NCBI GenBank assembly: GCA_001664005.1 | Contig: CP016093.1 | Span: 3,959,031-4,023,030, forward strand | DNA from: Rhizobiales bacterium NRL2 | GTDB lineage: Bacteria; Pseudomonadota; Alphaproteobacteria; Minwuiales; Minwuiaceae | Direction: 5' to 3' | DNA: 64,000 nt | Part shown: positions 17,935 through 26,625 of the stretch, piece by piece | How the letters are laid out: the number at the start of each line of letters is the position of its first letter | Numbering within the stretch: position 1 is the first letter of the stretch | Notes under the pieces: model-generated | What the model saw: only the letters and a program-made list of their open reading frames with translations | What the model was told of the DNA's origin: nothing | Databases searched by the model: none | Program-made: the position numbers and the translations under genes

Positions 17935-18384
17935 TCAGACCGCAAGGACGCCTTCCAGATGAGTGGCGAGTTCCCGCGCCGTGGTCTTCGTCAGATCCTG
18001 ATCGAGTTCGCCGATGACACGCTGTTTCAGCGTCTCGGGCAGCATCTGGCGCAGTTCGCCGAGGGCGCGCGGTGGCGCAACCAGAATCAGACGGTCGAAC
18101 CCGCCCTTCTTCTCCACGGCTTCGAGCGCCGCCACTGCGTCCTCGAGGAATCGCCGGCCCGCCTTGCGGTGGGCGTCGCTGCGCGGCTCGATGCCATGAC
18201 GGACGCCGTCCTTCGCCGAGAAGCCCGTGATCGGTTCGTGCCGGTCCAGATCCCGGCTGCGCTCGAGATGCGTATCGAGGGTGATGTCGTCAACCACGTC
18301 GACGCCCCGGCCCGGCCCGTCGTTGGCAAACACTCGCGCATGCTGATGATCGGCAACCAGGATCCAGGTGACTGTCTTCTTCAT
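17935..18384 (-). CDS. Host attachment family protein (PF10116-like)
   Basis: A 149-residue protein beginning TWILVADHQHARVFAND, the typical start of the Host_attach family, named for an Agrobacterium attachment gene and structurally related to eRF1-like domains. The mid-region HRKAGRRFLEDAVAALE and the end (LPETLKQRVIGELDQDLTK) also fit. ATG at 18384 is chosen because it gives this conserved start; the upstream extension to 18447 has no support. Molecular function is unclear; homologues often sit among stress genes. An FNR/FixK-like box is centred 94 bp upstream (18472-18485). Confidence 0.8.
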   Translation of the reverse strand: MKKTVTWILVADHQHARVFANDGPGRGVDVVDDITLDTHLERSRDLDRHEPITGFSAKDGVRHGIEPRSDAHRKAGRRFLEDAVAALEAVEKKGGFDRLILVAPPRALGELRQMLPETLKQRVIGELDQDLTKTTARELATHLEGVLAV

Positions 18385-18471
18385 TTGATGCGCTCCTGTG
18401 AAGGCGGTGACGGACGAAAGCGCGCCCCGATGCTGCGGGACCATCACTAGGCGCCCCGCGAGCCGCGGTCG

Positions 18472-18485
18472 TTGATCTGGATCAT
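18472..18485. promoter_or_regulatory. FNR/FixK-like box upstream of host-attachment gene
   Basis: TTGAT-CTGG-ATCAT matches the TTGAT-N4-ATCAA consensus at nine of ten positions. It overlaps the stop codon of the small HTH-like gene and is 94 bp (centre to ATG) upstream of the minus-strand host-attachment gene. Confidence 0.65.
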
Positions 18486-18694
18486 TTCGCCGATCTGCGA
18501 GCCGCCGCCGCGTAGCGGCGCCGCAACTCGGTCACCTCCGCCGCGGTGACGCCGAAATAGGCGCCGATCTCGCCATCACCCAGGCCGATATCGGCGAGCG
18601 CGGCGAGCGAGGCTGCGTCCACAGGCCAGTTCATTCCCGCAACGAAGCTCTTCTGCAGCCGTTCGGTCAGCATGTCGTCGTCGGCCGGTGTCAT
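18482..18694 (-). CDS. Small HTH-like hypothetical protein
   Basis: A 70-residue protein starting MTPADDDMLTERLQKSF. The second half, ADIGLGDGEIGAYFGVTAAE, has the spacing of a helix-turn-helix (unit with D-x2-IG-x-YF-x-VT), followed by a basic tail. The start at 18694 is preferred over the long upstream extension, which would overlap the phasin gene out of frame. It follows the phasin gene by 25 bp and is probably co-transcribed with it. Its role is unknown; DNA binding is an inference from the motif. Confidence 0.55.
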   Translation of the reverse strand: MTPADDDMLTERLQKSFVAGMNWPVDAASLAALADIGLGDGEIGAYFGVTAAEVTELRRRYAAAARRSAK

Positions 18695-18719
18695 ACCGCA
18701 ACCCCTCACCGGATCCAGT

Positions 18720-19130
18720 TCAGCCGTTGCCGGCGCCGGTCTCCCCGGCTTCCTCGACAACATGAACAATGTCGGCGCCAAAGCGCGAACAGGCTGTGCC
18801 CATCTCGCAGGCAAGTTCGGCCATCCGGCCGGTCGCTTCGGCATAGTCGGCCGCCATTTTCTGGACGAAGCCGGCATTCACCGACCAGGCCTCGGCCGCG
18901 CCCCTGCATCCGGCGAGCTTCCGGCTCCGGTCGACGTTCTCCTCGAACCTGTGTTGCATGAATCTCTGTGTCTCGTGCTGCATTTCCCGCCAGTCGTCGA
19001 TCAGCGCGTGGGTCATTCCGACGAAGGCCAGGGCGCTGGAACCGTTGGCCTCGGCCAAACGGGAGAAAGGAAATGCCGTTGCGGCGTTGTCGCTACCGAC
19101 GGTTCTTGCGCGGTTCGTATGCGTGCTCAT
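18720..19130 (-). CDS. Phasin-like protein
   Basis: A 136-residue amphipathic helical protein. The central region (LIDDWREMQHETQRFMQHRF and AGFVQKMAADYAEATGRMAE) has the glutamine- and alanine-rich helical pattern of phasins, which coat polyhydroxyalkanoate granules. The first 30 residues are variable. No PHA synthase is in the window. Upstream, two FNR/FixK-like boxes lie between this gene and the divergent Lon-like protease gene. The assignment rests on composition and pattern, so other granule- or membrane-associated helical proteins remain possible. Confidence 0.6.
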   Translation of the reverse strand: MSTHTNRARTVGSDNAATAFPFSRLAEANGSSALAFVGMTHALIDDWREMQHETQRFMQHRFEENVDRSRKLAGCRGAAEAWSVNAGFVQKMAADYAEATGRMAELACEMGTACSRFGADIVHVVEEAGETGAGNG

Positions 19131-19236
19131 CTCTGATGCCCCAATGCCGGACTAATTCCATCCATCCCGAGGGCGCCGCAGCAATCGCCTTGCCGACAGG
19201 TTGACGAAACGTTAACCGCGTCGCCGGGGACCGGCA

Positions 19237-19250
19237 TTGATTCAGGTCAA
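19237..19250. promoter_or_regulatory. FNR/FixK-like box between phasin and Lon-like genes
   Basis: TTGAT-TCAG-GTCAA matches the TTGAT-N4-ATCAA consensus at nine of ten positions. It is 113 bp from the phasin ATG on the minus side and 127 bp from the Lon-like gene on the plus side. Confidence 0.6.
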
Positions 19251-19292
19251 TCCTTGCGGCTGTCTTCAGCACGAAGCACATCGGCGGTGCAA

Positions 19293-19306
19293 TTGCGATG
19301 GATCAA
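19293..19306. promoter_or_regulatory. Weaker FNR/FixK-like box upstream of Lon-like gene
   Basis: TTGCG-ATGG-ATCAA keeps one perfect half-site and three of five bases in the other. Its centre is 71 bp upstream of the Lon-like start, nearly the same distance as the perfect box upstream of the FtsH-like gene (72 bp), which is the main support. Confidence 0.4.
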
Positions 19307-19370
19307 TCCCCAGCCATGATCCGTTAGGCTAGTCTGCATCCGACGCGCCGATGAACGAGAGGAAGCCGCA

Positions 19371-21821
19371 ATGACCGACAGCAGCGCCACGGCCGCGCCA
19401 TCCGGCACAGAACTTCCGGCCGACCGGCTGCGCTGGCGCTGCGATCCGGGAACGTTCGACTTCGATACGTCCGCCGACCTTGCTGACCCGGGCGAGCCCA
19501 TCGGACAGCCGCGCGCGATCGAGGCCATCGGCTTCGCCATCGACATGGACCGGCCGAACTACAACCTGTTCGTCCACGGGCCCGAGGGCTTCGGCAAGCA
19601 CGGCATCGTCACCGCCATGCTGGAGCGTCATGCCGCCGGGCGGCCGGTGCCGCCGGACCTCTGCTACGTCAACAACTTCGACGACGAACGGGCGCCCATC
19701 GCCGTACAGCTGACCGCGGGTCATGGCCGGCGGCTGAAAACCGATGTCGACGCCTTCGTGCGCGACCTGGGCAACATCCTGCGCTCGGCCTTCGAGGGCG
19801 AGCAGTACCGCAACCGCCGCCAGACCATCGAGGACGAGCTGAAGGAGCGTCAGGAAGAGGTGCTGAAGGGCCTGGACCGCGATGCGCGCGCCGCCGGGCT
19901 GGCGCTGATGCACACGCCGATGGGTTTCGTCTTCGCGCCCATGCGCAATGGCGAGGTCATCAAGCCCGAGGTCTTCGAACGGCTGACCGAAGACGAAAAG
20001 GAAGGCTTTCAGGAATCCATCAGACAGTTCCAGGAACGGCTGCAGCGCGACCTCAGACAGGTGCCGGTCTGGATGAAGGAAACCCAGGAACGGATCCGGG
20101 AACTGAACCGGGAGACCGCGGGCTTCGCCGCGGCGCCGATGATCGGCGAACTGCGCGCCGCCTATGGCGACGTGGAGAAGCTGTCCGCTTTCCTCGACGC
20201 CGTGGAACGGGACATCGCGGCCAATGTGGACGCCATCCTGCAGCAGCCCCAGGGCGGCGGCGAGGCGATGCTGCCCGCCGGACAGGACGGCCATCCCGTC
20301 ACCCGGCGCTATCGCGTCAACCTGCTGGTCGACAACGGGGACTGTGCGGCCCCGCCTGTACTGTTCGAGGATTCGCCGGGCTTCGACCAGTTGCTGGGCC
20401 GCATCGAGCACCAGGCCCGTTTCGGCACGCTGCACACCGACTACCTTCTGGTCCGCCCCGGGGCGCTGCACCGCGCCAATGGCGGCTATCTGATTCTCGA
20501 CGTCCGTCAGGTGCTGACGCGCCCGATGGCCTGGGACGGGCTGAAGCGGGCGCTGACGGCGCGCCAGCTCCGCATCCGCCCCCTGGCCGACGAAATGGGC
20601 ATGCTCGCCACCTCGTCGCTCGAGCCCGAGCCGGTCCCCCTGGATGTGAAGGTGGTGCTGATCGGCGACCCCCGCCTCTACGCCATGCTGTCGGCGCTGG
20701 ACCCCGAATTCCCCCGCCTGTTCAAGGTCGCGGCCGAGTTCGACGACCGGATCGAACGCGAGGAGGAGGCCATCGGACCTTATGTCCGCATGCTGGCGGC
20801 CATCGCCCGGCGCGAGGGACTGAAGCCGCTGGACCGCGGCGGCATGGCGGCGGTGCTGGAGGAGGCCGTGCGCCACGCCGGGGATTCGGAGCGCCTGACC
20901 CTGCACCACGAGGCGCTGGCCGACCTGCTCAGGGAAGCCGACTACTGGGCCGGCCAGCGCAGGGACGACGCCGTCACCGCAGAAGCGGTAACGCGCGCGC
21001 TGGACGCGCGGCGGCGGCGCGGAGAACGCATCCGCGAACGCATGCTGGAACAGATCGAGCGCGGCACGATCCGCATCGAGACCGAAGGCGCCGCAACGGG
21101 CGCCATCAACGGTCTGGCCGTCTACCAGATGGGCGAGTTCTCCTTCGGCAAGCCCAGCCGCATCACCGCCCGCGTCCGTCTGGGCCGCGGCGACGTGGTC
21201 GACATCGAGCGTGAGGTCAAGCTGGGCGGGCCGACCCACTCGAAGGGCGTGCTCATCCTGACGGGATTCCTGAGCGGCCGTTTCGGCGGTCGCCAGCCGC
21301 TGTCGCTCAACGCCAGCCTCGTCTTCGAACAGTCCTATGGCGGCGTCGACGGCGACAGCGCCTCGTCCACCGAGCTCTACGCCCTGCTGTCGGCGATCTC
21401 CGGCATTCCGATCCGCCAGTCGTGGGCGGTCACCGGCTCGGTCGACCAGTATGGCAACGTCCAGGCCATCGGCGGCGTGAACGAGAAGATCGAGGGCTTC
21501 TTCGACGTCTGCAACGCGCGCGGACTGACCGGCGACCAGGGCGTCCTGATCCCGGCCAGCAACGTCAAGCACCTGATGCTGCACCCGCGGGTCGTCGACG
21601 CTGTCCGCGAGGGCCGTTTTCACATCCATGCGGTCGAACATGTCGACCAGGGAATCGAGCTCCTGACCGGGACCGCGGCCGGACAGGCCGACGACAAGGG
21701 CGTCTACCCGGAAGGCACGGTCAACCGGGCCGTCCAGGACCGGCTGGAGGAGTTCAACGACATCCGCCGGGAACTGGCGCGGTCCGCGGAAGGTCCCGGA
21801 GGCGAGCGCGATGGCCAGTGA
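19371..21821 (+). CDS. Lon-like ATP-dependent protease (AAA_32 / S16 family)
   Basis: An 816-residue protein without the classical Lon N-terminal domain. Residues about 30-600 form an AAA-type region of the AAA_32 branch with a long helical insert; the P-loop is degenerate (GPEGFGKH in place of GxxGxGK[ST]). The C-terminal S16 protease domain keeps the catalytic dyad: S663 in DGDSASST and K706 in GVNEKIEG, 43 residues apart as in classical Lon. It would degrade damaged or regulatory proteins in the cytoplasm. It overlaps the next gene by 11 bp and is preceded by FNR-like boxes. Confidence 0.85.
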   Translation: MTDSSATAAPSGTELPADRLRWRCDPGTFDFDTSADLADPGEPIGQPRAIEAIGFAIDMDRPNYNLFVHGPEGFGKHGIVTAMLERHAAGRPVPPDLCYVNNFDDERAPIAVQLTAGHGRRLKTDVDAFVRDLGNILRSAFEGEQYRNRRQTIEDELKERQEEVLKGLDRDARAAGLALMHTPMGFVFAPMRNGEVIKPEVFERLTEDEKEGFQESIRQFQERLQRDLRQVPVWMKETQERIRELNRETAGFAAAPMIGELRAAYGDVEKLSAFLDAVERDIAANVDAILQQPQGGGEAMLPAGQDGHPVTRRYRVNLLVDNGDCAAPPVLFEDSPGFDQLLGRIEHQARFGTLHTDYLLVRPGALHRANGGYLILDVRQVLTRPMAWDGLKRALTARQLRIRPLADEMGMLATSSLEPEPVPLDVKVVLIGDPRLYAMLSALDPEFPRLFKVAAEFDDRIEREEEAIGPYVRMLAAIARREGLKPLDRGGMAAVLEEAVRHAGDSERLTLHHEALADLLREADYWAGQRRDDAVTAEAVTRALDARRRRGERIRERMLEQIERGTIRIETEGAATGAINGLAVYQMGEFSFGKPSRITARVRLGRGDVVDIEREVKLGGPTHSKGVLILTGFLSGRFGGRQPLSLNASLVFEQSYGGVDGDSASSTELYALLSAISGIPIRQSWAVTGSVDQYGNVQAIGGVNEKIEGFFDVCNARGLTGDQGVLIPASNVKHLMLHPRVVDAVREGRFHIHAVEHVDQGIELLTGTAAGQADDKGVYPEGTVNRAVQDRLEEFNDIRRELARSAEGPGGERDGQ

Positions 21822-22620
21822 CGCGCCGAAGGGCGGCAGTCTCTACCTCGCGCTGGACTGCGCCGACGCCGACCCGGAAGCCGTCGAGCAATCCGTCCTG
21901 CTCGCCGCGCGGGAGGGCCGCGCCCTGGTGCTGGTCACGGTCGAACGCGCCGACTGGGCGGTCGCAGCCAGCCTGTCCGTGACCCAGCTCGTCCGGGGCC
22001 ACGATCTGAAGACCGAGGCCGTCGACGCCGGCGGCATGGATCGGATGCTGGGCCTCTGGAGCGCGCGCACGGAGATGGCGGTCGCCGAACTGGCGCGGCG
22101 GCATGGCGTCGTGCTCCGCCAGGAGCGGCGGCGCGGACGGCTCGACATCGTGCTCGAACAGGTCCTCGGCGCGGACGACTGGCTCAGCCTGGTACTGCCG
22201 GCGGGCCGCGGCGAACGGGAGGCGGAACTGGACGCGATCGCCCGCCTGGCCGGCGCCTTCGGCCATCCTCTGATGATCAGCGCGCGTCAGCGGCGCGGCC
22301 GGCGGCCGGTGCTGCTGCTCCATGGCGGGGGCGACGCGGCGCTGGCCCGGGCGATCCTTCTCGCCTCCCTGCGGAAGAGTGCGCTGAAAGTCTGGCTTCG
22401 CCCGGGCAACGCCGCGAATGCGGACGCGATCAGGCGCCAGGCCGAGGCCGCCGACGTCCCTGTGGAGATCGAAACCGTGGAGGAAGAAGGGCTTCTGGCG
22501 CGCCTGGCGGCGTTCGACGCTGCGGCCATCGTGCTGGACCGTCACGGCGGCGCGTCCGGCGGGATCGATCCGGCCAGGGTGCTGGAGGCGCGGAGGTCAG
22601 CCGATATCTGCGTCATATGA
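21811..22620 (+). CDS. Universal-stress-like hypothetical protein
   Basis: A 269-residue cytoplasmic protein with two repeats of an alternating beta/alpha pattern (SLYLALDCADADPEAVEQSV and RPVLLLHGGGDAALARAILL), loosely like tandem universal stress protein domains. The ATP-binding G-x2-G-x9-G motif is not clear. It starts inside the end of the Lon-like gene, so the two are translationally coupled, and lies directly upstream of an FtsH-like gene. I do not recognise the family with certainty; a role in stress physiology is inferred from the neighbours only. Confidence 0.6.
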   Translation: MASDAPKGGSLYLALDCADADPEAVEQSVLLAAREGRALVLVTVERADWAVAASLSVTQLVRGHDLKTEAVDAGGMDRMLGLWSARTEMAVAELARRHGVVLRQERRRGRLDIVLEQVLGADDWLSLVLPAGRGEREAELDAIARLAGAFGHPLMISARQRRGRRPVLLLHGGGDAALARAILLASLRKSALKVWLRPGNAANADAIRRQAEAADVPVEIETVEEEGLLARLAAFDAAAIVLDRHGGASGGIDPARVLEARRSADICVI

Positions 22621-22639
22621 TGCCGCCGGGCCGGCGGGG

Positions 22640-22653
22640 TTGATGCAGATCAA
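22640..22653. promoter_or_regulatory. Perfect FNR/FixK box upstream of FtsH-like gene
   Basis: TTGATGCAGATCAA is an exact match to TTGAT-N4-ATCAA. Its centre is 72 bp upstream of the FtsH-like ATG, compatible with class II activation with a leader of about 30 bases. Confidence 0.75.
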
Positions 22654-22718
22654 TGCCGGTCGCCGGCCGATCCCGGATCGTGCCGCCGCAGCTTGAGAAG
22701 GCACGTGGACGTGATGGA

Positions 22719-24647
22719 ATGAGCGAACAGCCGAAAAGGCCGAAGCGGACAGCGATCCCGATGTTCGTCTGGGTGATGATCGGCTTCATGTTCTACGCCA
22801 TGTTCCTGGCGTTTCAGGGCATCGAGAGCCGGCAGGTCGCCTATTCCGAGTTCAAGACGATGGTGGAGAAGGGCGAGATCGCCTCGGTCACATTCAGCGA
22901 CCGGACCATAGAAGCCGAGCTGGCGCCGACTGCATCCGGCCCTCTGGGCGAGTCCTCCGTGCGCGTGAATTCACACCTGCCACCGGTCGACGACCCGGAA
23001 CTTCTCGCCATGCTGGAGGAACATCAGGTGGAGATCCGCGCCCGGGAAAGCGGCGGCGGCGCCTTGGGCTGGATAGCCGGTCTGGTGCCGTGGCTGCTGA
23101 TCTTCGGCGTCTGGTATCTGCTCTGGCGGCGGATGTCCGGCGGGCTTGGCGGGATGGGCGGCATCGGCCGGGATGGACTGGGCGACTTCCTGAAAGGCCG
23201 CGCCAGAAAGGTCGAACAGACCGAGACCCCGAAGACCCGATTCGCCGATATCGCCGGTCAGGACAACGCCAAGGGCGAGGTCGCCGAGCTGTTGGAATTC
23301 CTGCGCAGTCCCGAGCGCTACGAGCGGCTGGGCGCGGAGATGCCGCACGGCATCCTGCTCGAGGGTCCGCCCGGCACCGGCAAGACCATGCTGGCGCGCG
23401 CCCTTGCCGGGGAGGCAGGCGTGCCATTCTTCAGCATTTCCGCATCCGAGTTCATCGAGGTCTTCGTCGGCGTCGGCGCCTCCCGCGTGCGCAAGTTGTT
23501 CGAGGAGGCGAAGAAGGCCGCGCCCTCCATCATCTTCATCGACGAACTGGACAGTGTCGGCCGTGTCCGCGGGGCGGGCCTCGGCGGCGGCCACGACGAG
23601 CGCGAGCAGACCCTGAACCAGATCCTGGCCGAAATGGACGGCTTCGAGGGCCATGAGGCAGTGGTGGTCCTGGCCGCGACCAACCGGCCCGACGTGCTCG
23701 ACCCGGCCCTGCTGCGTCCTGGCCGCTTCGACCGCCATGTCACGCTGGAACTCCCCGATTCCGAGGCCCGGAAGGCAATCCTGGAAGTCCATTGCCGCAA
23801 GGTGCCGCTGGACAGGGACGTCGATCTGGACCGCGTCTCCAGGGCGACGCCGGGCTTCTCGGGCGCGGATCTGAGGAATCTGGTCAACGAGGCCGCCATG
23901 GCCGCCGCCCGCGAGAGCCGGGAGCACGTGACCATGGCGCACTTCGAGGAAATGCGCGACCGCATCATCATGGGTACAGTCCGCACCATGGCGATCCATG
24001 AAGAGGAAAGGCACCGTCTCGCGGTCCACGAATCCGGCCACACCGCCCTCGCCTACTACCTGCCGAACACCGATCCGCTGCACAAGGTGACCATCATCCC
24101 CCGCGGCAGGGCGCTGGGCGGCACGCACCAGCTCCCGGAGATCGAGCGCCATACGCTGGCCGAGGACTATCTGAAGGACCGTCTCGCCGTCATGCTTGGC
24201 GGCCGGGCCGCCGAGAAGGTGTTCCTCGACAGCCTGAGTTCCGGCGCCGACGAGGACATCCGCATGGCGACCCAGCTCGCACGATGGATGGTGGGACGCT
24301 GGGGCATGTCGGAGGAGGTCGGCCCCGTCGACGTCCGCGACAGCGAGGACCATCCCTTCCTCGGCCGCGAGATCGCCCAGCCGCGCCATTTCTCGGAGGC
24401 GACGGCGGCGGCGGCCGATGCGGCGGTGCGGCGCTATCTGGTGGAAGCGGAGGAGCGCGCCTCCGCGGTTCTGAAAGGTCATCGCCGGCAGATCGAGCAG
24501 CTCGTCGACGCGCTGGAGAAGCGGGAGACGCTGGACCGCAACGAGATCGCGGTCTGCCTCGGACCGAAGGAGGTCGGCGGCAGGTCCAGACGCTCGGAGT
24601 CGCCCGGCGGCCAGCAGGACGCCAGGCGGCGCGACACCGAGGACTGA
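22719..24647 (+). CDS. FtsH-like ATP-dependent zinc metalloprotease
   Basis: A 642-residue membrane protease with ATG at 22719. One N-terminal membrane segment ([17 protein letters not shown]), a short periplasmic domain, then a second membrane segment ([20 protein letters not shown]). The AAA domain has Walker A GPPGTGKT at 216-223, the pore-loop region and the second region of homology ([20 protein letters not shown]). The zinc motif HESGH is at 437-441. The tail is basic. It is a second, shorter type of FtsH often linked to stress loci; whether a housekeeping ftsH exists elsewhere is unknown. A perfect FNR/FixK box precedes it. Confidence 0.92.
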   Translation: MSEQPKRPKRTAIPMFVWVMIGFMFYAMFLAFQGIESRQVAYSEFKTMVEKGEIASVTFSDRTIEAELAPTASGPLGESSVRVNSHLPPVDDPELLAMLEEHQVEIRARESGGGALGWIAGLVPWLLIFGVWYLLWRRMSGGLGGMGGIGRDGLGDFLKGRARKVEQTETPKTRFADIAGQDNAKGEVAELLEFLRSPERYERLGAEMPHGILLEGPPGTGKTMLARALAGEAGVPFFSISASEFIEVFVGVGASRVRKLFEEAKKAAPSIIFIDELDSVGRVRGAGLGGGHDEREQTLNQILAEMDGFEGHEAVVVLAATNRPDVLDPALLRPGRFDRHVTLELPDSEARKAILEVHCRKVPLDRDVDLDRVSRATPGFSGADLRNLVNEAAMAAARESREHVTMAHFEEMRDRIIMGTVRTMAIHEEERHRLAVHESGHTALAYYLPNTDPLHKVTIIPRGRALGGTHQLPEIERHTLAEDYLKDRLAVMLGGRAAEKVFLDSLSSGADEDIRMATQLARWMVGRWGMSEEVGPVDVRDSEDHPFLGREIAQPRHFSEATAAAADAAVRRYLVEAEERASAVLKGHRRQIEQLVDALEKRETLDRNEIAVCLGPKEVGGRSRRSESPGGQQDARRRDTED

Positions 24648-24718
24648 AGGAAGAAGCCGAGTTGCGCCCGGCTCGCATGCGGGCCACTCTCGCTGCGTCA
24701 TCCGAAGGGGAGGAAACG

Positions 24719-25099
24719 ATGACCGCCGACCGATCGGGCGTGAAGCCCGAACAGGAGTACATCGCGCATCTGGAAGCAGGCCGTTTCATGCTGCTGCGCA
24801 GCCGCGGCAGCGGACGCTGCATGTTCTATCCGCGCGTGGCCGAGCCCGGCACCGGCGCCACCGATCTCGAATGGGTGGAGGCGTCGGGTCACGGCACCGT
24901 CTATTCGACGACGGCCGTGCAGCAGAAACCGCCGAAGGAATCCTACAACGTCGCCCTGATCGATCTGGCCGAAGGCCCCCGCATGATGAGCCGGGTCGAA
25001 GGCATACCCGCCGGAGAAGTGGAGATCGGCATGAAGGTGAAGGCCCGGATCGCCCGCGAGAATGACCGGCCCATCGTCGTCTTCGACCCCGACTGGTGA
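24719..25099 (+). CDS. DUF35 OB-fold protein, partner of thiolase-like enzyme
   Basis: A 126-residue protein of the DUF35 type: an N-terminal rubredoxin-like zinc-ribbon position followed by an OB fold (ASGHGTVYSTTAV and the ending KVKARIARENDRPIVVF). The zinc ribbon has decayed: only one cysteine remains (GRCMFYPR) where the family normally has four. It precedes a thiolase-like gene by 16 bp, the pairing known from ChsH2-Ltp2, where the DUF35 chain is essential for aldolase activity. Function by analogy only. Confidence 0.8.
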   Translation: MTADRSGVKPEQEYIAHLEAGRFMLLRSRGSGRCMFYPRVAEPGTGATDLEWVEASGHGTVYSTTAVQQKPPKESYNVALIDLAEGPRMMSRVEGIPAGEVEIGMKVKARIARENDRPIVVFDPDW

Positions 25100-25115
25100 G
25101 CGGAGGCCAGCAATC

Positions 25116-26267
25116 ATGAACGGATTTCCCCGCGGCAAGGCCGCCATCGTTGGCAGCGCCACGTACGGCATTGGCGAGGCGCCGGGCCTCTCCAGCATGG
25201 ACATCGCCGTCAACGCCAGCATCGGCGCGCTGGAACAGGCAGGGATGACGCCGGCCGACGTCGACGCGCTCTATATCTGTCTGCCCGACAACATGCTTTC
25301 GGGCCTCGGCTTCGCCGAGTATCTGGGCCTCCGCCCGAAGATCACCGAAAACAACCGCACCGGCGGCTCGGCCTTTCTGACCCACCTGGCGTCGGCCTGT
25401 CTCGCGCTCGACGCGGGGCTCTGCGACGTGGCGCTGATCGCCTATGGCAGCAATCAGCGGTCCGCCGCGGGCAAGCTGGTTTCAGCGGCCGCACCGGATC
25501 CCTGGGAAGGTCCGTACAAGCCGCGCCTGCCGGTCTCGGCCTACGCCCTGGCGGCCGCGCGCCACATGCACGAATACGGCACCACGCCGGAGCAGCTGGC
25601 GGAAGTCGCCGTCTCGGCCCGGCAATGGGCCAACCTCAATCCGGACGCATTCATGCAGGGCGACCTCTCGGTGGACGAGGTGCTGTCGGCGCGCCGGGTC
25701 TCGACCCCGCTGGGCGTTCGCGACTGCTGCCTGGTCACCGACGGCGGCGCGGCCGTGGTGCTCACCCGCGCCGACCGCGCGAAGGACCATGCCGCCAAGC
25801 CGGCCTATGTGCTGGGCGCGGCGGCGGCGACCACGCATCAGAACATCTCCCAGATGCCCGACCTCACCGTCACGGCGGCAGCCGAGTCCGGCCCCCGCGC
25901 CATGGCGCAGGCGGGTGTGAAGCCCTCCGATATCGACGTGGTGGAACTCTACGACGCCTTCACCATCAACCCGATCCTGTTCATGGAGGACCTGGGCTTC
26001 TGTCCCAAGGGCGAAGGCGGCCGATTCTTCGAGGGCGGCCGCACCGCGCCGGGCGGCGAGATTCCGGTCAACACGAACGGCGGCGGGCTGTCCTGCGTCC
26101 ATCCCGGCATGTACGGCCTGTTCACCGTGGTCGAGGCCGTCGCCCAGGTGACGGGCGCCGCCGGCGCGCGACAGGTCCAGGGGGCGAAACTGGCGCTGGC
26201 GCATGGCAATGGCGGGTTCCTGTCCAGCCAGGTCACGGCGGTGATCGGCGCCGGGGAGACGCTGTAG
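25116..26267 (+). CDS. Thiolase-superfamily protein (SCP-x/Ltp2-like), non-canonical
   Basis: A 383-residue thiolase-fold protein with ATG at 25116. Both halves of the fold are visible: ALEQAGMTPADVDALYI in the first, AMAQAGVKPSDIDVVELYDA in the second. The position of the acyl-accepting cysteine of true thiolases reads TGGSAFLTH, so the nucleophile is replaced. The later NTNGGGLSCVHPG retains the histidine-proline segment. With its DUF35 partner upstream it resembles Ltp2-type aldolases that cleave a C-C bond on a CoA ester, rather than thiolases. Substrate unknown. Confidence 0.83.
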   Translation: MNGFPRGKAAIVGSATYGIGEAPGLSSMDIAVNASIGALEQAGMTPADVDALYICLPDNMLSGLGFAEYLGLRPKITENNRTGGSAFLTHLASACLALDAGLCDVALIAYGSNQRSAAGKLVSAAAPDPWEGPYKPRLPVSAYALAAARHMHEYGTTPEQLAEVAVSARQWANLNPDAFMQGDLSVDEVLSARRVSTPLGVRDCCLVTDGGAAVVLTRADRAKDHAAKPAYVLGAAAATTHQNISQMPDLTVTAAAESGPRAMAQAGVKPSDIDVVELYDAFTINPILFMEDLGFCPKGEGGRFFEGGRTAPGGEIPVNTNGGGLSCVHPGMYGLFTVVEAVAQVTGAAGARQVQGAKLALAHGNGGFLSSQVTAVIGAGETL

Positions 26268-26270
26268 ACG

Positions 26271-26292
26271 GGGCCGGTTGTGGAGCCGGCCC
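26271..26292 (+). terminator. Hairpin after thiolase-like gene, possible terminator
   Basis: A 7-bp perfect stem (GGGCCGG / CCGGCCC) with an 8-base loop lies 3 bp after the thiolase stop. No U-tract follows, so it may only protect the 3' end or act weakly. Confidence 0.4.
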
Positions 26293-26345
26293 GACGCGCC
26301 CATATCCGCTGTCCAGGCAGATTTTCAAAGGATACAGAGCGCGCC

Positions 26346-26600
26346 ATGAAGTGCCCCATCGACAACGAAACCCTTGTCATCACGGACCGCAGCGGGGTCG
26401 AGATCGATTACTGCCCCAAGTGCCGCGGTGTCTGGCTGGACCGTGGCGAACTGGACAAGATCATCGAACGCGCCGCCGCGCAGATGCCGCCCGACGCCGG
26501 CCGGCATGACCGCTCCGACAAGAGCGGCTATCCGGAGGGCCGCACGCCCTATCGCAAGAAGAAGCGCGAATCCTTCCTCAGCGAACTGTTCGATTTCTGA
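26346..26600 (+). CDS. TFIIB-type zinc-ribbon small protein
   Basis: An 84-residue protein with the zf-TFIIB pattern: CPIDNETL at the N-terminus, then YCPKCRGVWLDRGELDKII, giving C-x-n-C-x2-C with the conserved GVWLDRGEL signature. The C-terminal half is basic (RKKKRE) and ends SELFDF. ATG at 26346 is chosen because the zinc ribbon starts directly after it. These proteins are widespread and poorly characterised, perhaps nucleic-acid or protein binding. It is 25 bp upstream of the LOG-family gene, so likely co-transcribed. Confidence 0.85.
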   Translation: MKCPIDNETLVITDRSGVEIDYCPKCRGVWLDRGELDKIIERAAAQMPPDAGRHDRSDKSGYPEGRTPYRKKKRESFLSELFDF

Positions 26601-26625
26601 GCGGCCGGGAGGAAGGGGAACGGAT

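Noticed and set aside
19329-21641. Minus-strand open frame of 770 codons opposite the Lon-like gene
   Set aside because: The plus-strand Lon-like protein has clear catalytic motifs; the antisense frame has none.
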